64,000 nt of DNA from Streptomyces sp. NBC_01306 (GTDB lineage Bacteria; Actinomycetota; Actinomycetes; Streptomycetales; Streptomycetaceae), in NCBI RefSeq assembly GCF_026340465.1, contig NZ_JAPEPC010000001.1, forward strand, positions 7,393,501 to 7,457,500, in the 5' to 3' direction. Shown here piece by piece: positions 16,613 through 25,191 of the stretch (position 1 is the first letter of the stretch; every line of letters starts with the position of its first letter). The notes under the pieces were generated by a model, which worked only from the letters and a program-made list of their open reading frames with translations, was not told where the DNA came from and did no database searches. A program made the translations under genes and the position numbers.

Positions 16613-17791
16613 CTAGCAAGCTGAGGTGAGTTCGGTGAGGACTTCGACGGCGCGGTCGATCTCGGCCTCGGTGTTGTAGTAGTGCGGCGAGAGGCGTACC
16701 AGCGGGTGGACGTCCCGGTCCTCGGCGTCGAACTGGGTCTGCACCGGGTCGGTGGTGCTGACGTTGATGCCGTGCCCGGCCAGGGCGGCCGCGACATCGG
16801 CCGTCGTCATGTTCTCGGCCTTGCAGGTCACGATCGCGCACCGCCGCCGGCCGAGGTCGTAGGTGGTGACGGCGGGCACGGCGTCCAACTTGTCGCGCAG
16901 GTAGGTGCCGAGGGCGAGAGTGCGCCGGCCGATCTCGTCCATGCCGATGTCCAGGCACTGCTGGACGGCGGCGCTCAGCCCCAGGACGCTGGCGTAGCTG
17001 ACCTCCCAGGTCTCGAAACGCCGCGCGCCGTCGTTCCAGGTGAAGCTGCGCTTGCCGTCCCAGGTGGCAGCGGCGATCTCGATCACGCGCGGCTCCAGGT
17101 AGGCGAGTGCCTCGGGGCGCACCCACAGGAAGCCCGTGCCGCGCGGGCCGCGCAGGAACTTGCGGCCGGTGGCGGTGAGCATGTCGCAGCCGAGCTCGGC
17201 GACGTCCACGGGGAACTGGCCCACGGACTGGGTGGCGTCGAGGAGGAAGGGCACGCCGGCCGCGCGGGTGATGCGTCCGATCTCGGCAGCCGGGTTGACC
17301 AGGCCGCCGCTGGTGGGGACATGGGTGATGCCCACCAGCTTGGTGCGGTCGTCGATCAGGTCCGCCAGGGCGGTGGTGTCGAGCTGGCCGGACTCGTCGT
17401 TGGGGACGACGACGACCTCGGCTCCGGTGCGCCGGGCCGTCTGAAGATAGGCGAGGACATTGCTGCCGTACTCGGCCCGGCCCGTCAGGATGCGGTCGCC
17501 CGGCTTGAACGTCATGGAGTAGAACGCGGTGTTCCAGGCATGGGTGGAGTTGTCGGAGAGCGCGATCTCGTCCGCCCGGCCGCCCACCAGCCGGGCAATG
17601 TGCCCATAGGTGGAGTCGATGCGGTCCCGTTCCTGTCCCGCGGCCTCGTAGCCGCCGATCGCCGCTTCCAGCTCCAGGTGGGAGGTGACGGCCCTGAGCG
17701 TCTGCCGCGACATCAGACCCGCGCCCGCGTTGTTGAGGTGGATCCGGTTCGCGGTGCCCGGGGTGTCCTGGCGGAGCGTTTCGACGTCCAT
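16613..17791 (-). CDS. Class V PLP-dependent aminotransferase / cysteine desulfurase-like
   Basis: This 392-residue fold-type I PLP enzyme has the cofactor-binding Asp185 in PFLLDATQSVGQ and the Schiff-base Lys211 in TATGRKFLRGPRGTGFL. The GRKFLRGPRG signature is seen in selenocysteine lyase/isopenicillin-epimerase-like class V members. It could be a C-S lyase, epimerase or aminotransferase; the neighbours give no clue. ATG 17791 is preferred (GGGAAG nine bases upstream) over a longer 412-residue reading. Confidence 0.87.
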   Translation of the reverse strand: MDVETLRQDTPGTANRIHLNNAGAGLMSRQTLRAVTSHLELEAAIGGYEAAGQERDRIDSTYGHIARLVGGRADEIALSDNSTHAWNTAFYSMTFKPGDRILTGRAEYGSNVLAYLQTARRTGAEVVVVPNDESGQLDTTALADLIDDRTKLVGITHVPTSGGLVNPAAEIGRITRAAGVPFLLDATQSVGQFPVDVAELGCDMLTATGRKFLRGPRGTGFLWVRPEALAYLEPRVIEIAAATWDGKRSFTWNDGARRFETWEVSYASVLGLSAAVQQCLDIGMDEIGRRTLALGTYLRDKLDAVPAVTTYDLGRRRCAIVTCKAENMTTADVAAALAGHGINVSTTDPVQTQFDAEDRDVHPLVRLSPHYYNTEAEIDRAVEVLTELTSAC

Positions 17792-18001
17792 GCCCTTTGC
17801 TTCCCATCTCTGCGGTGCCGCTCTGGCCTTCACGGTCCCAAAGCGCCTCACTTCAGTAAAGGCAACGTTTCCGGTCAGGACAGGTCACAGAAATCGGCGG
17901 ATGGAGCAAGGGGCGTGGGGTGCGCCGCACCTCGTACCCCGCCCGCAGGGCTCGGGCCCGGGCTTGATGGCGCCGGCGTCGCCGTCCGCCGGGGAGGAGA
18001 T

Positions 18002-18460
18002 TCAGCTCTGCCGATCGGCTGGATGGCCGACGCCGAGCAGTGCCAGTGGGTGCTGGCCGGACGGGACGATCGCAGGGGTGAGGCCGAGGAGCCGGTCGTC
18101 GTCGAACCCGGCGACGAGCACAGCCCCCAGGCCGGCCTCGGCGGCCTGGAGGTAGATGCTCTGGCCGGCGTGCCCGGCCTCCAGCCATACGTACCGCGCG
18201 CCCCGCCGTCCCACCGGCGGCTGATCGGCGAAATGCTGCGCAGCCGCCTCCAGGTCACCGCTGAGCAGGAGCAGTGCCGCCGCCTGCCGTAGCCAGGCGT
18301 GGTCGGCGAGCGTGGTGCCGGCCACCCGGTCACGGTGGTCGCCGTCGGCGATCAGAGTCAGCACATCGCGCTCGGCGTCGTACCGGTAAGCCCCGGCGGC
18401 GAGACCGTCAATCGGAGGCGTAACCCGAACAGGCTTCAGAGGCACTTCCCGCTGTGTCAT
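18002..18460 (-). CDS. SagB/nitroreductase-like domain, N-terminally truncated
   Basis: This 152-residue protein matches only the C-terminal half of a SagB-type (ThcOx) flavin dehydrogenase domain. It starts at the GAYRYDAERDVLTLI strand and continues through YVWLEAGHAGQSIYLQAAEAG, a helix of the FMN site, to LALLGVGHPA. The N-terminal half with the Arg-rich FMN site is missing. No YcaO, E1-like or precursor-peptide gene is nearby, so it is probably a decayed fragment. A 20-bp triple repeat lies directly upstream of the ATG. Confidence 0.6.
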   Translation of the reverse strand: MTQREVPLKPVRVTPPIDGLAAGAYRYDAERDVLTLIADGDHRDRVAGTTLADHAWLRQAAALLLLSGDLEAAAQHFADQPPVGRRGARYVWLEAGHAGQSIYLQAAEAGLGAVLVAGFDDDRLLGLTPAIVPSGQHPLALLGVGHPADRQS

Positions 18461-18463
18461 CAG

Positions 18464-18523
18464 CCCGGACAAGCACACGCCGGCCCGGACAAGCACACGC
18501 AGGCCCAGACAAGCACAGGCCGG
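18464..18523. repeat. 20-bp direct repeat, three copies
   Basis: A 20-bp unit, core CCCGGACAAGCACACG, is repeated head to tail at 18464-18483, 18484-18503 and 18504-18523. Copy 2 has one change and copy 3 two changes from copy 1. It starts 3 bp upstream of the ATG of the SagB-like fragment. Confidence 0.9.
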
Positions 18524-18635
18524 AGAGGGCGGCGTTTGAGGGGCGTCCAGGGGTGTGTCCTCAACCTGACCGGAGGCACCGCTGCCTGCGAGCAGGTTGA
18601 GGACAGCGTTTGTCGACGAACCCGACCTCCGCCGG

Positions 18636-20393
18636 TCAGTCCTTGATTTCGCAGATCGTGGCGCCGGAGGAGACGGAGGCGCCGATTTCGGCGGTGAGGC
18701 TCTTGATGGTGCCGGAGCGGTGGGCGTTGAGGGGCTGTTCCATCTTCATCGCTTCGAGGACGACGACGAGGTCGCCTTCCTTGACTTCCTGGCCTTCTTC
18801 GACGGCGACCTTGACGATGGTGCCCTGCATGGGGGAGGCGAGGGAGTCGCCGGACGTGGCGGAGCCGGCTTTCTTCGCGGCCCGGCGCTTGGGCTTGGCG
18901 CCCGCGGCCAGACCGGTGCGGGCCAGGGCCATGCCCAGCGAGGAGGGCAGGGAGACTTCCAGGCGTTTGCCGCCGACCTCGACGACGATCGTCTCGCGTC
19001 CTGCTTCGTCCTCGTCGGTGTCGCCGCCGGCGGGGGCGAAGGGCGGGATCTCGTTGACGAACTCGGTCTCGATCCACCGGGTGTGGATGCGGAACGGGTC
19101 GGAGGTGAAGGCGGGGTCGGTGACGACCGCGCGGTGGAAGGGGATGGCGGTGGCCATGCCCTCGACGGTGAACTCCTCCAGGGCGCGGGCGGCGCGCTGG
19201 AGGGCCTGCTGGCGGGTGGCGCCGGTGACGATGAGCTTGGCGAGGAGGGAGTCCCAGGCGGGGCCGATCACCGAGCCGGACTCGACGCCCGCGTCGAGGC
19301 GGACACCGGGGCCGGTCGGCGGGGCGAAGGTGGTGACGGTGCCGGGGGCGGGCAGGAACCCGCGGCCGGGGTCTTCGCCGTTGATACGGAACTCGAAGGA
19401 GTGACCGCGCAGCTTCGGGTCGTCGTAGCCGAGTTCCTCGCCGTCGGCGATACGGAACATCTCACGGACCAGGTCGATACCGGAGACCTCTTCGGTGACG
19501 GGGTGCTCGACCTGGAGGCGGGTGTTGACCTCCAGGAAGGAGATCGTGCCGTCGACGCCGACCAGGAACTCCACGGTGCCCGCGCCGACGTAGCCGGCTT
19601 CCTTGAGGATCGCCTTGGACGCCGCGTACAGCTCGGCGTTCTGCGCCTGGCTCAGGAACGGGGCGGGGGCTTCCTCGACGAGTTTCTGGTGGCGGCGCTG
19701 GAGGGAGCAGTCACGGGTGGACACGACGACGACGTTGCCGTGCTGGTCGGCCAGGCACTGGGTCTCCACGTGCCGGGGCTTGTCGAGGTAGCGCTCGACG
19801 AAACACTCACCGCGCCCGAACGCGGCGACGGCCTCGCGTACGGCGGAGTCGTAGAGCTCGGGGATCTCTTCGAGGGTGCGGGCGACCTTCAGGCCGCGCC
19901 CGCCGCCGCCGAAGGCCGCCTTGATCGCGATCGGCAGCCCGTTCTCCTGGGCGAACGCCACGACTTCGGCGGAGCCTTCGACCGGGTCCGGGGTGCCGGC
20001 GACCAGCGGTGCGCCGGCGCGTTGTGCGATGTGGCGGGCGGCGACCTTGTCGCCGAGGTCGCGGATGGCCTGGGGCGGGGGGCCGATCCAGGTGAGGTCC
20101 GCGTCGAGGACGGCCTGGGCGAATTCGGCGTTCTCGGAGAGGAAGCCGTATCCGGGGTGGATGGCGTCGGCGCCCGAGTCCTTCGCTGCCTGCAGGACCT
20201 TGCCCATGTCCAGGTAGCTGGTGCCCGGGGTGTCACCGCCCAGGGCGAACGCCTCGTCGGCCGCGCGTACGTGCGGTGCGTCCCGGTCGGGCTCGGCGTA
20301 GACGGCTACGCTCGTGATCCCGGCGTCCCGGCAGGCCCGTGCGACACGGACAGCGATCTCGCCACGGTTGGCGATGAGTACTTTCTTCAACAT
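18636..20393 (-). CDS. Acyl-CoA (propionyl-CoA) carboxylase alpha subunit: biotin carboxylase + BCCP
   Basis: This 585-residue two-domain protein is of the AccA1/AccA2 type. Biotin carboxylase covers about residues 1-445: LIANRGEIAVR, ATP-grasp glycine loop AAFGGGGRGLK, EVNTRLQVEHPVTE. A variable linker follows, then the biotinyl domain from about residue 515, with the biotin-accepting Lys550 in EAMKME. It carboxylates biotin using ATP and bicarbonate and passes the carboxyl group to the beta subunit encoded at 21190. The start overlaps the stop of the preceding gene by 7 bp, indicating coupling. It is the last gene of the five-gene operon. Confidence 0.96.
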   Translation of the reverse strand: MLKKVLIANRGEIAVRVARACRDAGITSVAVYAEPDRDAPHVRAADEAFALGGDTPGTSYLDMGKVLQAAKDSGADAIHPGYGFLSENAEFAQAVLDADLTWIGPPPQAIRDLGDKVAARHIAQRAGAPLVAGTPDPVEGSAEVVAFAQENGLPIAIKAAFGGGGRGLKVARTLEEIPELYDSAVREAVAAFGRGECFVERYLDKPRHVETQCLADQHGNVVVVSTRDCSLQRRHQKLVEEAPAPFLSQAQNAELYAASKAILKEAGYVGAGTVEFLVGVDGTISFLEVNTRLQVEHPVTEEVSGIDLVREMFRIADGEELGYDDPKLRGHSFEFRINGEDPGRGFLPAPGTVTTFAPPTGPGVRLDAGVESGSVIGPAWDSLLAKLIVTGATRQQALQRAARALEEFTVEGMATAIPFHRAVVTDPAFTSDPFRIHTRWIETEFVNEIPPFAPAGGDTDEDEAGRETIVVEVGGKRLEVSLPSSLGMALARTGLAAGAKPKRRAAKKAGSATSGDSLASPMQGTIVKVAVEEGQEVKEGDLVVVLEAMKMEQPLNAHRSGTIKSLTAEIGASVSSGATICEIKD

Positions 20394-20860
20394 GCCGGCT
20401 CCAGCGCAGGGTCCGTGGTGTGGGTGGTGCTGAGGAGGCGGTCGACGGTCTCGACGATTCCACCGATGCCCGCGCCGGGGGTGAAGACCGCATCGACTCC
20501 CAGCGCCTCCAGGGCGGCGATGTCGGCGGCGGGAATGATGCCGCCGACAAGGATGCGGACGTCGTCGGCATCCTCTTCGGCGAGAAGCCGGATCAGTTTC
20601 CGCATGATCGTCAGGTGGGCGCCCGAGAGCACGGAGAGCCCGAGTACGGGGGCGTCCTCGGCGATCACGGTCGCGGCGATCTGTTCCGGCGTCTGGTGCA
20701 GGCCGGTGTAGATCACCTCGTAGCCCGCGTCGCGCAGGGCCCTGGCGATGACCTTGGCGCCACGGTCGTGGCCGTCGAGGCCGGGCTTGGCGATCACCAC
20801 GCGAGCGCGCGGGGGCGGCGCGTGGCCGGCACGGTGCGCCCCCTCTTGCACGGTGTTCAT
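20387..20860 (-). CDS. Methylmalonyl-CoA mutase small (cobalamin-binding) subunit
   Basis: This 157-residue B12-binding domain has the DxHxxG motif at Asp29-Gly-His31-Asp-Arg-Gly34 (KPGLDGHDRG). His31 is the lower axial ligand of adenosylcobalamin. Later motifs VLGLSVLSGAH and VGGIIPAADI complete the Rossmann-like fold. Free-standing B12 subunits pair with large subunits that lack this domain, as is the case for the 528-residue protein at 22797. It is separated from the epsilon subunit by 94 bp and overlaps the alpha-subunit gene. Confidence 0.95.
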   Translation of the reverse strand: MNTVQEGAHRAGHAPPPRARVVIAKPGLDGHDRGAKVIARALRDAGYEVIYTGLHQTPEQIAATVIAEDAPVLGLSVLSGAHLTIMRKLIRLLAEEDADDVRILVGGIIPAADIAALEALGVDAVFTPGAGIGGIVETVDRLLSTTHTTDPALEPAC

Positions 20861-20954
20861 GACTTCTCCGATCGGGTGGTCAGTGGGGTGGGAGGAGGGG
20901 CGCCGGCCTGTGACGACACGGTGAGTTGTCCTGTCGACGAGCTGGTGGAGCTGT

Positions 20955-21158
20955 TCAGCGCGGCCAGTAGGTACGCGCCCAGGCCGAGGGCCCTTGCTGG
21001 GGCAGGGAGTTGATGCGCGAGGGATCGGCCCAGGCGTCGCGGGCGCCCGGCGGTGTGCCGGGTGCGGCGGCTGCCGCCGCGGCGCGGGCCCGGACCACCG
21101 CCAGTGCGGCGGCCAGTTCCTCCGGGGTCGGGTTTCCCCGTACGACCTTGATCATCAT
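20955..21158 (-). CDS. Acyl-CoA carboxylase epsilon subunit
   Basis: This 67-residue protein carries the actinobacterial epsilon-subunit signature: IKVVRGNPTPEELAAALAVV at the N-terminus, an alanine-rich linker and a C-terminal SAWARTYWPR. In S. coelicolor such subunits bind the carboxyltransferase core and raise activity. It lies 31 bp after pccB. Two adjacent ATGs at 21158 and 21155 are both usable. Confidence 0.92.
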   Translation of the reverse strand: MMIKVVRGNPTPEELAAALAVVRARAAAAAAAPGTPPGARDAWADPSRINSLPQQGPSAWARTYWPR

Positions 21159-21189
21159 GGGTCGGTCCTTTCACCGGCTGAGTCCCGGG

Positions 21190-22782
21190 CTACAGCGGGA
21201 TGTTGCCGTGCTTCTTGGGCGGCAGGGACTCGCGCTTGGTACGGAGCTGACGCAGGCCCCGCACGATGTGGGCGCGGGTGTCCGACGGCATGATCACCGC
21301 GTCGATGTAGCCGCGCTCGGCCGCCGTGTAGGGGTTGAGGAGGGTTTCCTCGTACTCCTGGATCAGGCGGCTGCGGGTGGCTTCCAGCTCTGCGTCGGGG
21401 GTGGCCGCGATGGTGCGCCGGTGCAGGATGTTCACCGCGCCCTGCGCGCCCATCACCGCGATCTGTGCGGTGGGCCAGGCCAGGTTCAGGTCGGCGCCCA
21501 GGTGCTTGGAGCCCATGACGTCGTACGCGCCGCCGAACGCCTTGCGGGTGATCACCGTGATGAGCGGGACCGTGGCCTCGGCGTACGCGTAGATCAGCTT
21601 GGCGCCGCGCCGGATGATGCCGCCGTACTCCTGGTCGACACCCGGCAGGAAGCCGGGCACGTCCACGAAGGTGATGACCGGGACGTTGAACGCGTCGCAG
21701 GTGCGCACGAAGCGTGCGGCTTTTTCGGAGGCGTCGATGTTCAGACAGCCCGCGAACTGCATCGGCTGGTTCCCCACGATGCCCACCGGGTGTCCCTCGA
21801 CGCGGCCGAAACCGGTGAGGACGTTCGGCGCGAACAGCGGCTGCGTCTCGAAGAACTCCGCGTCGTCCAGGACGTGCTCGATCACCGTGTGCATGTTGTA
21901 CGGCTGGTTCGCGCTGTCGGGGATCAGGCTGTCCAGCTCCTCGTCCTCCGGGGTGCGGGCCAGGTCCGCCTCCTCGGGGAACGCGGGGGGCTCGCTCAAG
22001 TTGTTGGAGGGGAGGTAGGAGAGCAGGGTCTTGACGTACTCGATGGCGTCCTTCTCGTCGCCCGCCATGTAGTGCGCCACACCGGAGTCCGTGTTGTGGG
22101 TGCGTGCTCCGCCCAGCTCCTCGAAGTCGACGTCCTCACCGGTGACGGTCTTGATGACGTCGGGCCCGGTGATGAACATGTGCGAGGTCCGGTCGACCAT
22201 GACCGTGAAGTCGGTGATCGCGGGGGAGTACACCGCGCCTCCCGCGCAGGGTCCCACGACGAGGCTGATCTGCGGGATGACCCCGGAGGCATGCGTATTG
22301 CGGCGGAAGATCTCGCCGTACATACCGAGCGCGGCCACGCCCTCCTGGATGCGGGCGCCTCCGGAGTCGTTGATCCCGATGACCGGGCAGCCCGTCCTGA
22401 GGGCGAAGTCCATCACCTTGACGATCTTCTGGCCGTAGACCTCGCCGAGGGCTCCGCCGAAGACCGTGAAGTCCTGCGAGAACACCGCGACAGGGCGGCC
22501 CTCCACGGTGCCGTAACCGGTCACCACTCCGTCTCCGTACGGCCTGTTCTTCTCCAGGCCGAACGCGGTGGAGCGGTGCCGTGCGAACTCGTCCAGCTCC
22601 ACGAAGGAGCCTTCGTCCAGGAGCAGTTCGATGCGCTCACGCGCCGTCAGTTTGCCCTTCGCGTGCTGCTTCTCCACCGCCCGCGAGGAGCCGGCGTGCG
22701 ATGCCTCGTCGATCCGGCGTCGCAGGTCCGCGAGCTTTCCTGCCGTCGTGTGTGTGTTGATGTCGTTCACTGGTTGCTCCAC
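21190..22782 (-). CDS. pccB: Propionyl-CoA carboxylase beta subunit (carboxyltransferase)
   Basis: This 530-residue crotonase-fold carboxyltransferase is the same length as S. coelicolor PccB. N- and C-terminal oxyanion regions are seen in NDSGGARIQEG and AFGGAYDVMGSKH. The residue that discriminates acetyl- from propionyl-CoA carboxylases (Asp422 in PccB, Ile in AccB) is Asp421 here in GGAYDVM, supporting propionyl-CoA as substrate. It makes (S)-methylmalonyl-CoA with the alpha and epsilon subunits of the same operon. It starts 14 bp after the mutase large-subunit gene. Confidence 0.95.
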   Translation of the reverse strand: MEQPVNDINTHTTAGKLADLRRRIDEASHAGSSRAVEKQHAKGKLTARERIELLLDEGSFVELDEFARHRSTAFGLEKNRPYGDGVVTGYGTVEGRPVAVFSQDFTVFGGALGEVYGQKIVKVMDFALRTGCPVIGINDSGGARIQEGVAALGMYGEIFRRNTHASGVIPQISLVVGPCAGGAVYSPAITDFTVMVDRTSHMFITGPDVIKTVTGEDVDFEELGGARTHNTDSGVAHYMAGDEKDAIEYVKTLLSYLPSNNLSEPPAFPEEADLARTPEDEELDSLIPDSANQPYNMHTVIEHVLDDAEFFETQPLFAPNVLTGFGRVEGHPVGIVGNQPMQFAGCLNIDASEKAARFVRTCDAFNVPVITFVDVPGFLPGVDQEYGGIIRRGAKLIYAYAEATVPLITVITRKAFGGAYDVMGSKHLGADLNLAWPTAQIAVMGAQGAVNILHRRTIAATPDAELEATRSRLIQEYEETLLNPYTAAERGYIDAVIMPSDTRAHIVRGLRQLRTKRESLPPKKHGNIPL

Positions 22783-22796
22783 CTGGGGCTCACTGG

Positions 22797-24383
22797 TCAG
22801 AAGGTGTCGTGGGGGACGTGGACGCCCCAGACGTCGCGCAGGGCGTGGGAGACCTCACCCACCGTGGCGCGCAGGCGCAGGGCCTCACGCATCGGGGGCA
22901 GGACGTTGTCGGTGCCGCGCGCAGCGGCGCGCAGCGCTTCCAGGGTCCGCTCGACGGCGTCGTTGTCGCGTTCCTTGCGCAGGGCCGCGAGGCGTTCGCA
23001 CTGGTCGCTCTCGATCTGGGGGTCGACCCGTAGCGCCTCGTAGGGCTCCTCCTCGTCGAGGACGTACTTGTTGACCCCGACCACCGTGCGTTCCTGGTTG
23101 TCGATCTCCAGCGCGATCCGGTACGCGGACTTCTCGATCTCGGACTTCTGGAAGCCCTGCTCGATCGCCGCCACCGCGCCGCCGCGGTCCTCGACCGCTT
23201 GGATCAGTTCAAGGGCCGCCGCCTCGACGTCGTCCGTCATCGACTCCATGACGTAGGAACCGGCGAAGGGGTCGACGGTCTTGGTCACATCGGTCTCGTA
23301 GGCGATGACCTGCTGGGTGCGCAGGGCGAGCCGCGCCGCCTTCTGCGTGGGCAGGGCGATGGCCTCGTCGTAGGAGTTGGTGTGCAGGGACTGCGTGCCG
23401 CCGAGGACCGCGCCGAGGCCCTGAAGCGCGACCCGTACGAGGTTGGTCTCGGGTTGCTGCGCGGTCAGCTGCACCCCCGCGGTCTGCGTGTGGAAACGCA
23501 GCATCTGCGACTTGGGGTTCTTGGCCTTGAACTCCTCGCGCATGATGCGGGCCCAGATGCGGCGTGCGGCACGGAACTTCGCGATCTCCTCGAGCAGAGT
23601 GGTCCTGGCGACGAAGAAGAACGACAGACGTGGTGCGAAGTCGTCGACGTCCAGCCCCGCGGCGAGCGCGGCGCGCACGTACTCCTTCGCGTTGGCGAGC
23701 GTGAAGGCGATCTCCTGCGCGGGCGTGGCTCCGGCCTCGGCCATGTGGTAGCCCGAGATGGAGATCGTGTTCCAGCGGGGCAGCTCCTTGTGGCAGTAGG
23801 CGAAGATGTCGCTGATCAGACGCAGGGACTGCTGTGGCGGGAAGATGTACGTGCCGCGTGCGATGTACTCCTTGAGTACGTCGTTCTGGATGGTGCCGGT
23901 CAGCTGGTCACCAGTGATGCCCTGCTCGGCCGCCACCAGTTGGTAGAGCAGGAGCAGTGTCGAGGCGGGTGCGTTGATCGTCATCGATGTGGACACCTTG
24001 TCCAGCGGCAGCCCCTGGAACAGGGTGCGCATGTCCTCGATCGAATCGATGGCCACGCCGACCTTGCCCACCTCGCCACGGGCGATCGACTCGTCGGAGT
24101 CGTATCCCATCTGCGTCGGCAGGTCGAAGGCGACGCTCAGGCCGCCCGTTCCGGCGCCGACGAGTTCGTGGTAGCGCTCGTTGGACTCCTTCGCCGTGCC
24201 GAATCCGGCGTACTGCCGCATCGTCCACGGACGGCCGGTGTACATCGACGGGTACACACCACGTGTGTACGGGAACTTTCCCGGGGCGCCCAGCTTGGCG
24301 TCCGCGTCGAAACCCGTCAGCGCCCAACCGTCGTAGAGCGGCTGGATGGGCAGACCGGACTCGCTCTGTGCAACGGAACCCAC
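22797..24383 (-). CDS. Methylmalonyl-CoA mutase large subunit (B12 domain on a separate gene)
   Basis: This 528-residue TIM-barrel mutase lacks the C-terminal cobalamin domain, which is supplied by the gene at 20387. Substrate-selecting residues are of methylmalonyl-CoA mutase type: Tyr44 in TRGVYPSMY and Arg176 in EYIARGTYIFPP. Isobutyryl-CoA mutases have Phe and Gln there. RFHTQTAGVQLTAQQPE and GGTQSLHTNSYDEA are conserved. It interconverts methylmalonyl-CoA and succinyl-CoA. It is the first gene of the operon, with a GTG start and AAGGAGG upstream, divergent from a TetR gene and a 17-bp palindrome. No epimerase or MeaB-type chaperone gene is seen in the window. Confidence 0.93.
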   Translation of the reverse strand: MGSVAQSESGLPIQPLYDGWALTGFDADAKLGAPGKFPYTRGVYPSMYTGRPWTMRQYAGFGTAKESNERYHELVGAGTGGLSVAFDLPTQMGYDSDESIARGEVGKVGVAIDSIEDMRTLFQGLPLDKVSTSMTINAPASTLLLLYQLVAAEQGITGDQLTGTIQNDVLKEYIARGTYIFPPQQSLRLISDIFAYCHKELPRWNTISISGYHMAEAGATPAQEIAFTLANAKEYVRAALAAGLDVDDFAPRLSFFFVARTTLLEEIAKFRAARRIWARIMREEFKAKNPKSQMLRFHTQTAGVQLTAQQPETNLVRVALQGLGAVLGGTQSLHTNSYDEAIALPTQKAARLALRTQQVIAYETDVTKTVDPFAGSYVMESMTDDVEAAALELIQAVEDRGGAVAAIEQGFQKSEIEKSAYRIALEIDNQERTVVGVNKYVLDEEEPYEALRVDPQIESDQCERLAALRKERDNDAVERTLEALRAAARGTDNVLPPMREALRLRATVGEVSHALRDVWGVHVPHDTF

Positions 24384-24416
24384 GCCGGACCTCCTTCGGT
24401 ACTCGATGTCTGATAG

Positions 24417-24433
24417 ACGGTACTCAGTACCGT
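24417..24433. promoter_or_regulatory. 17-bp palindrome upstream of the mutase/carboxylase operon
   Basis: ACGGTACT-C-AGTACCGT is a perfect 8-bp-arm palindrome, 33 bp upstream of the operon's first codon. A half-site CGGTACT follows at 24397-24403. It lies in the gap shared with the divergent TetR gene and is the likely TetR operator. Confidence 0.75.
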
Positions 24434-24504
24434 TCGCCGGGGCAAGTGGCTTCCGGGCACCGAGACAGGGAAGGATGGGCGGTCATGAGTGAGGATGGGT
24501 GGTC

Positions 24505-25191
24505 ATGAGTAAGCCAGCCGCGCGGATCCGACTCGCGGATGCCGCCTTCGCGCTCTTCGACGAGCGCGGATACGAGCAGACCACCGTCGACGACATCGCC
24601 GAACGGGCCGGAGCAGGGCGCACGACGTTCTTCCGGCACTACAAGTCGAAGGAAGACGTGATCTTCCCCGACCATGACCGGCTGCTCGCACTGATCAAGG
24701 ACCGGCTGGCCAGCTCCAGCCACAGCACCGCCCTGATCGCCGTGTCCGACGCGGTCCGCCTGGTTCTGCTGCACTACATCGACGAGGGCGACCTCGCGCA
24801 CCGTCGGTACGCGCTGACCAGCAAGGTCCCCGTGCTGCGGGACCGGGAAATCGCCAGTGTGGCGCGGTACCAGCGACTGTTCCGTGAGTTCATCGCGGAG
24901 TGGATGGGGGACCCCACGGAGTCGGCGTCGCTGCGGGCCGAACTCATGGCGGCGTCCGTGGTCTCGGCCCACAACCATGTGCTGCGCCGCTGGCTCCGGG
25001 GCGAGTCCTCCGATCCCGTGGCCGAAATGGACGAGGCGATGCGCGAAGTACTCGCGCTCTTCCCCGCGCCCTCCGGCCCGGAGGACTCCGGCAACGGCGG
25101 CACAACGCTGGTGGCCTTCCGTACCGGCCAGGACCTGGACGCGCTGCTTCCCTCGCTGAGGCGTCTCGTCGAGGGCGGATCGGTGCGCTGA
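24505..25191 (+). CDS. TetR-family regulator of the mutase/carboxylase operon (putative)
   Basis: This 228-residue protein has an N-terminal HTH (TTVDDIAERAGAGRTTFFRHY) and a helical effector domain. It is divergent from the methylmalonyl-CoA mutase gene with a shared 121-bp promoter gap, so repression by this protein with an acyl-CoA effector is plausible but unproven. ATG 24505 is preceded by GAGGATGG; an imperfect repeat places another GGTCATGAGT just upstream in a frame that stops at once, and GTG 24499 is a minor alternative. Confidence 0.87.
   Translation: MSKPAARIRLADAAFALFDERGYEQTTVDDIAERAGAGRTTFFRHYKSKEDVIFPDHDRLLALIKDRLASSSHSTALIAVSDAVRLVLLHYIDEGDLAHRRYALTSKVPVLRDREIASVARYQRLFREFIAEWMGDPTESASLRAELMAASVVSAHNHVLRRWLRGESSDPVAEMDEAMREVLALFPAPSGPEDSGNGGTTLVAFRTGQDLDALLPSLRRLVEGGSVR

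Noticed and set aside
18002..18460. RiPP azoline-forming cluster based on the SagB-like ORF
   Set aside because: Only half the domain is present and there is no YcaO, E1-like, protease or precursor gene nearby.
18597..20711. Very long open frame on the + strand over the carboxylase genes
   Set aside because: It is antisense to the biotin carboxylase and mutase small-subunit genes, whose motifs are complete; high GC leaves the opposite strand open. No homology-like sequence.
21010..23043. Long + strand open frame over pccB and the mutase gene
   Set aside because: Same reason: it is the antisense of well supported coding sequence.
22797..24383. Isobutyryl-CoA mutase instead of methylmalonyl-CoA mutase
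   Set aside because: The substrate-selecting residues are Tyr44 and Arg176, as in methylmalonyl-CoA mutases, not Phe and Gln.
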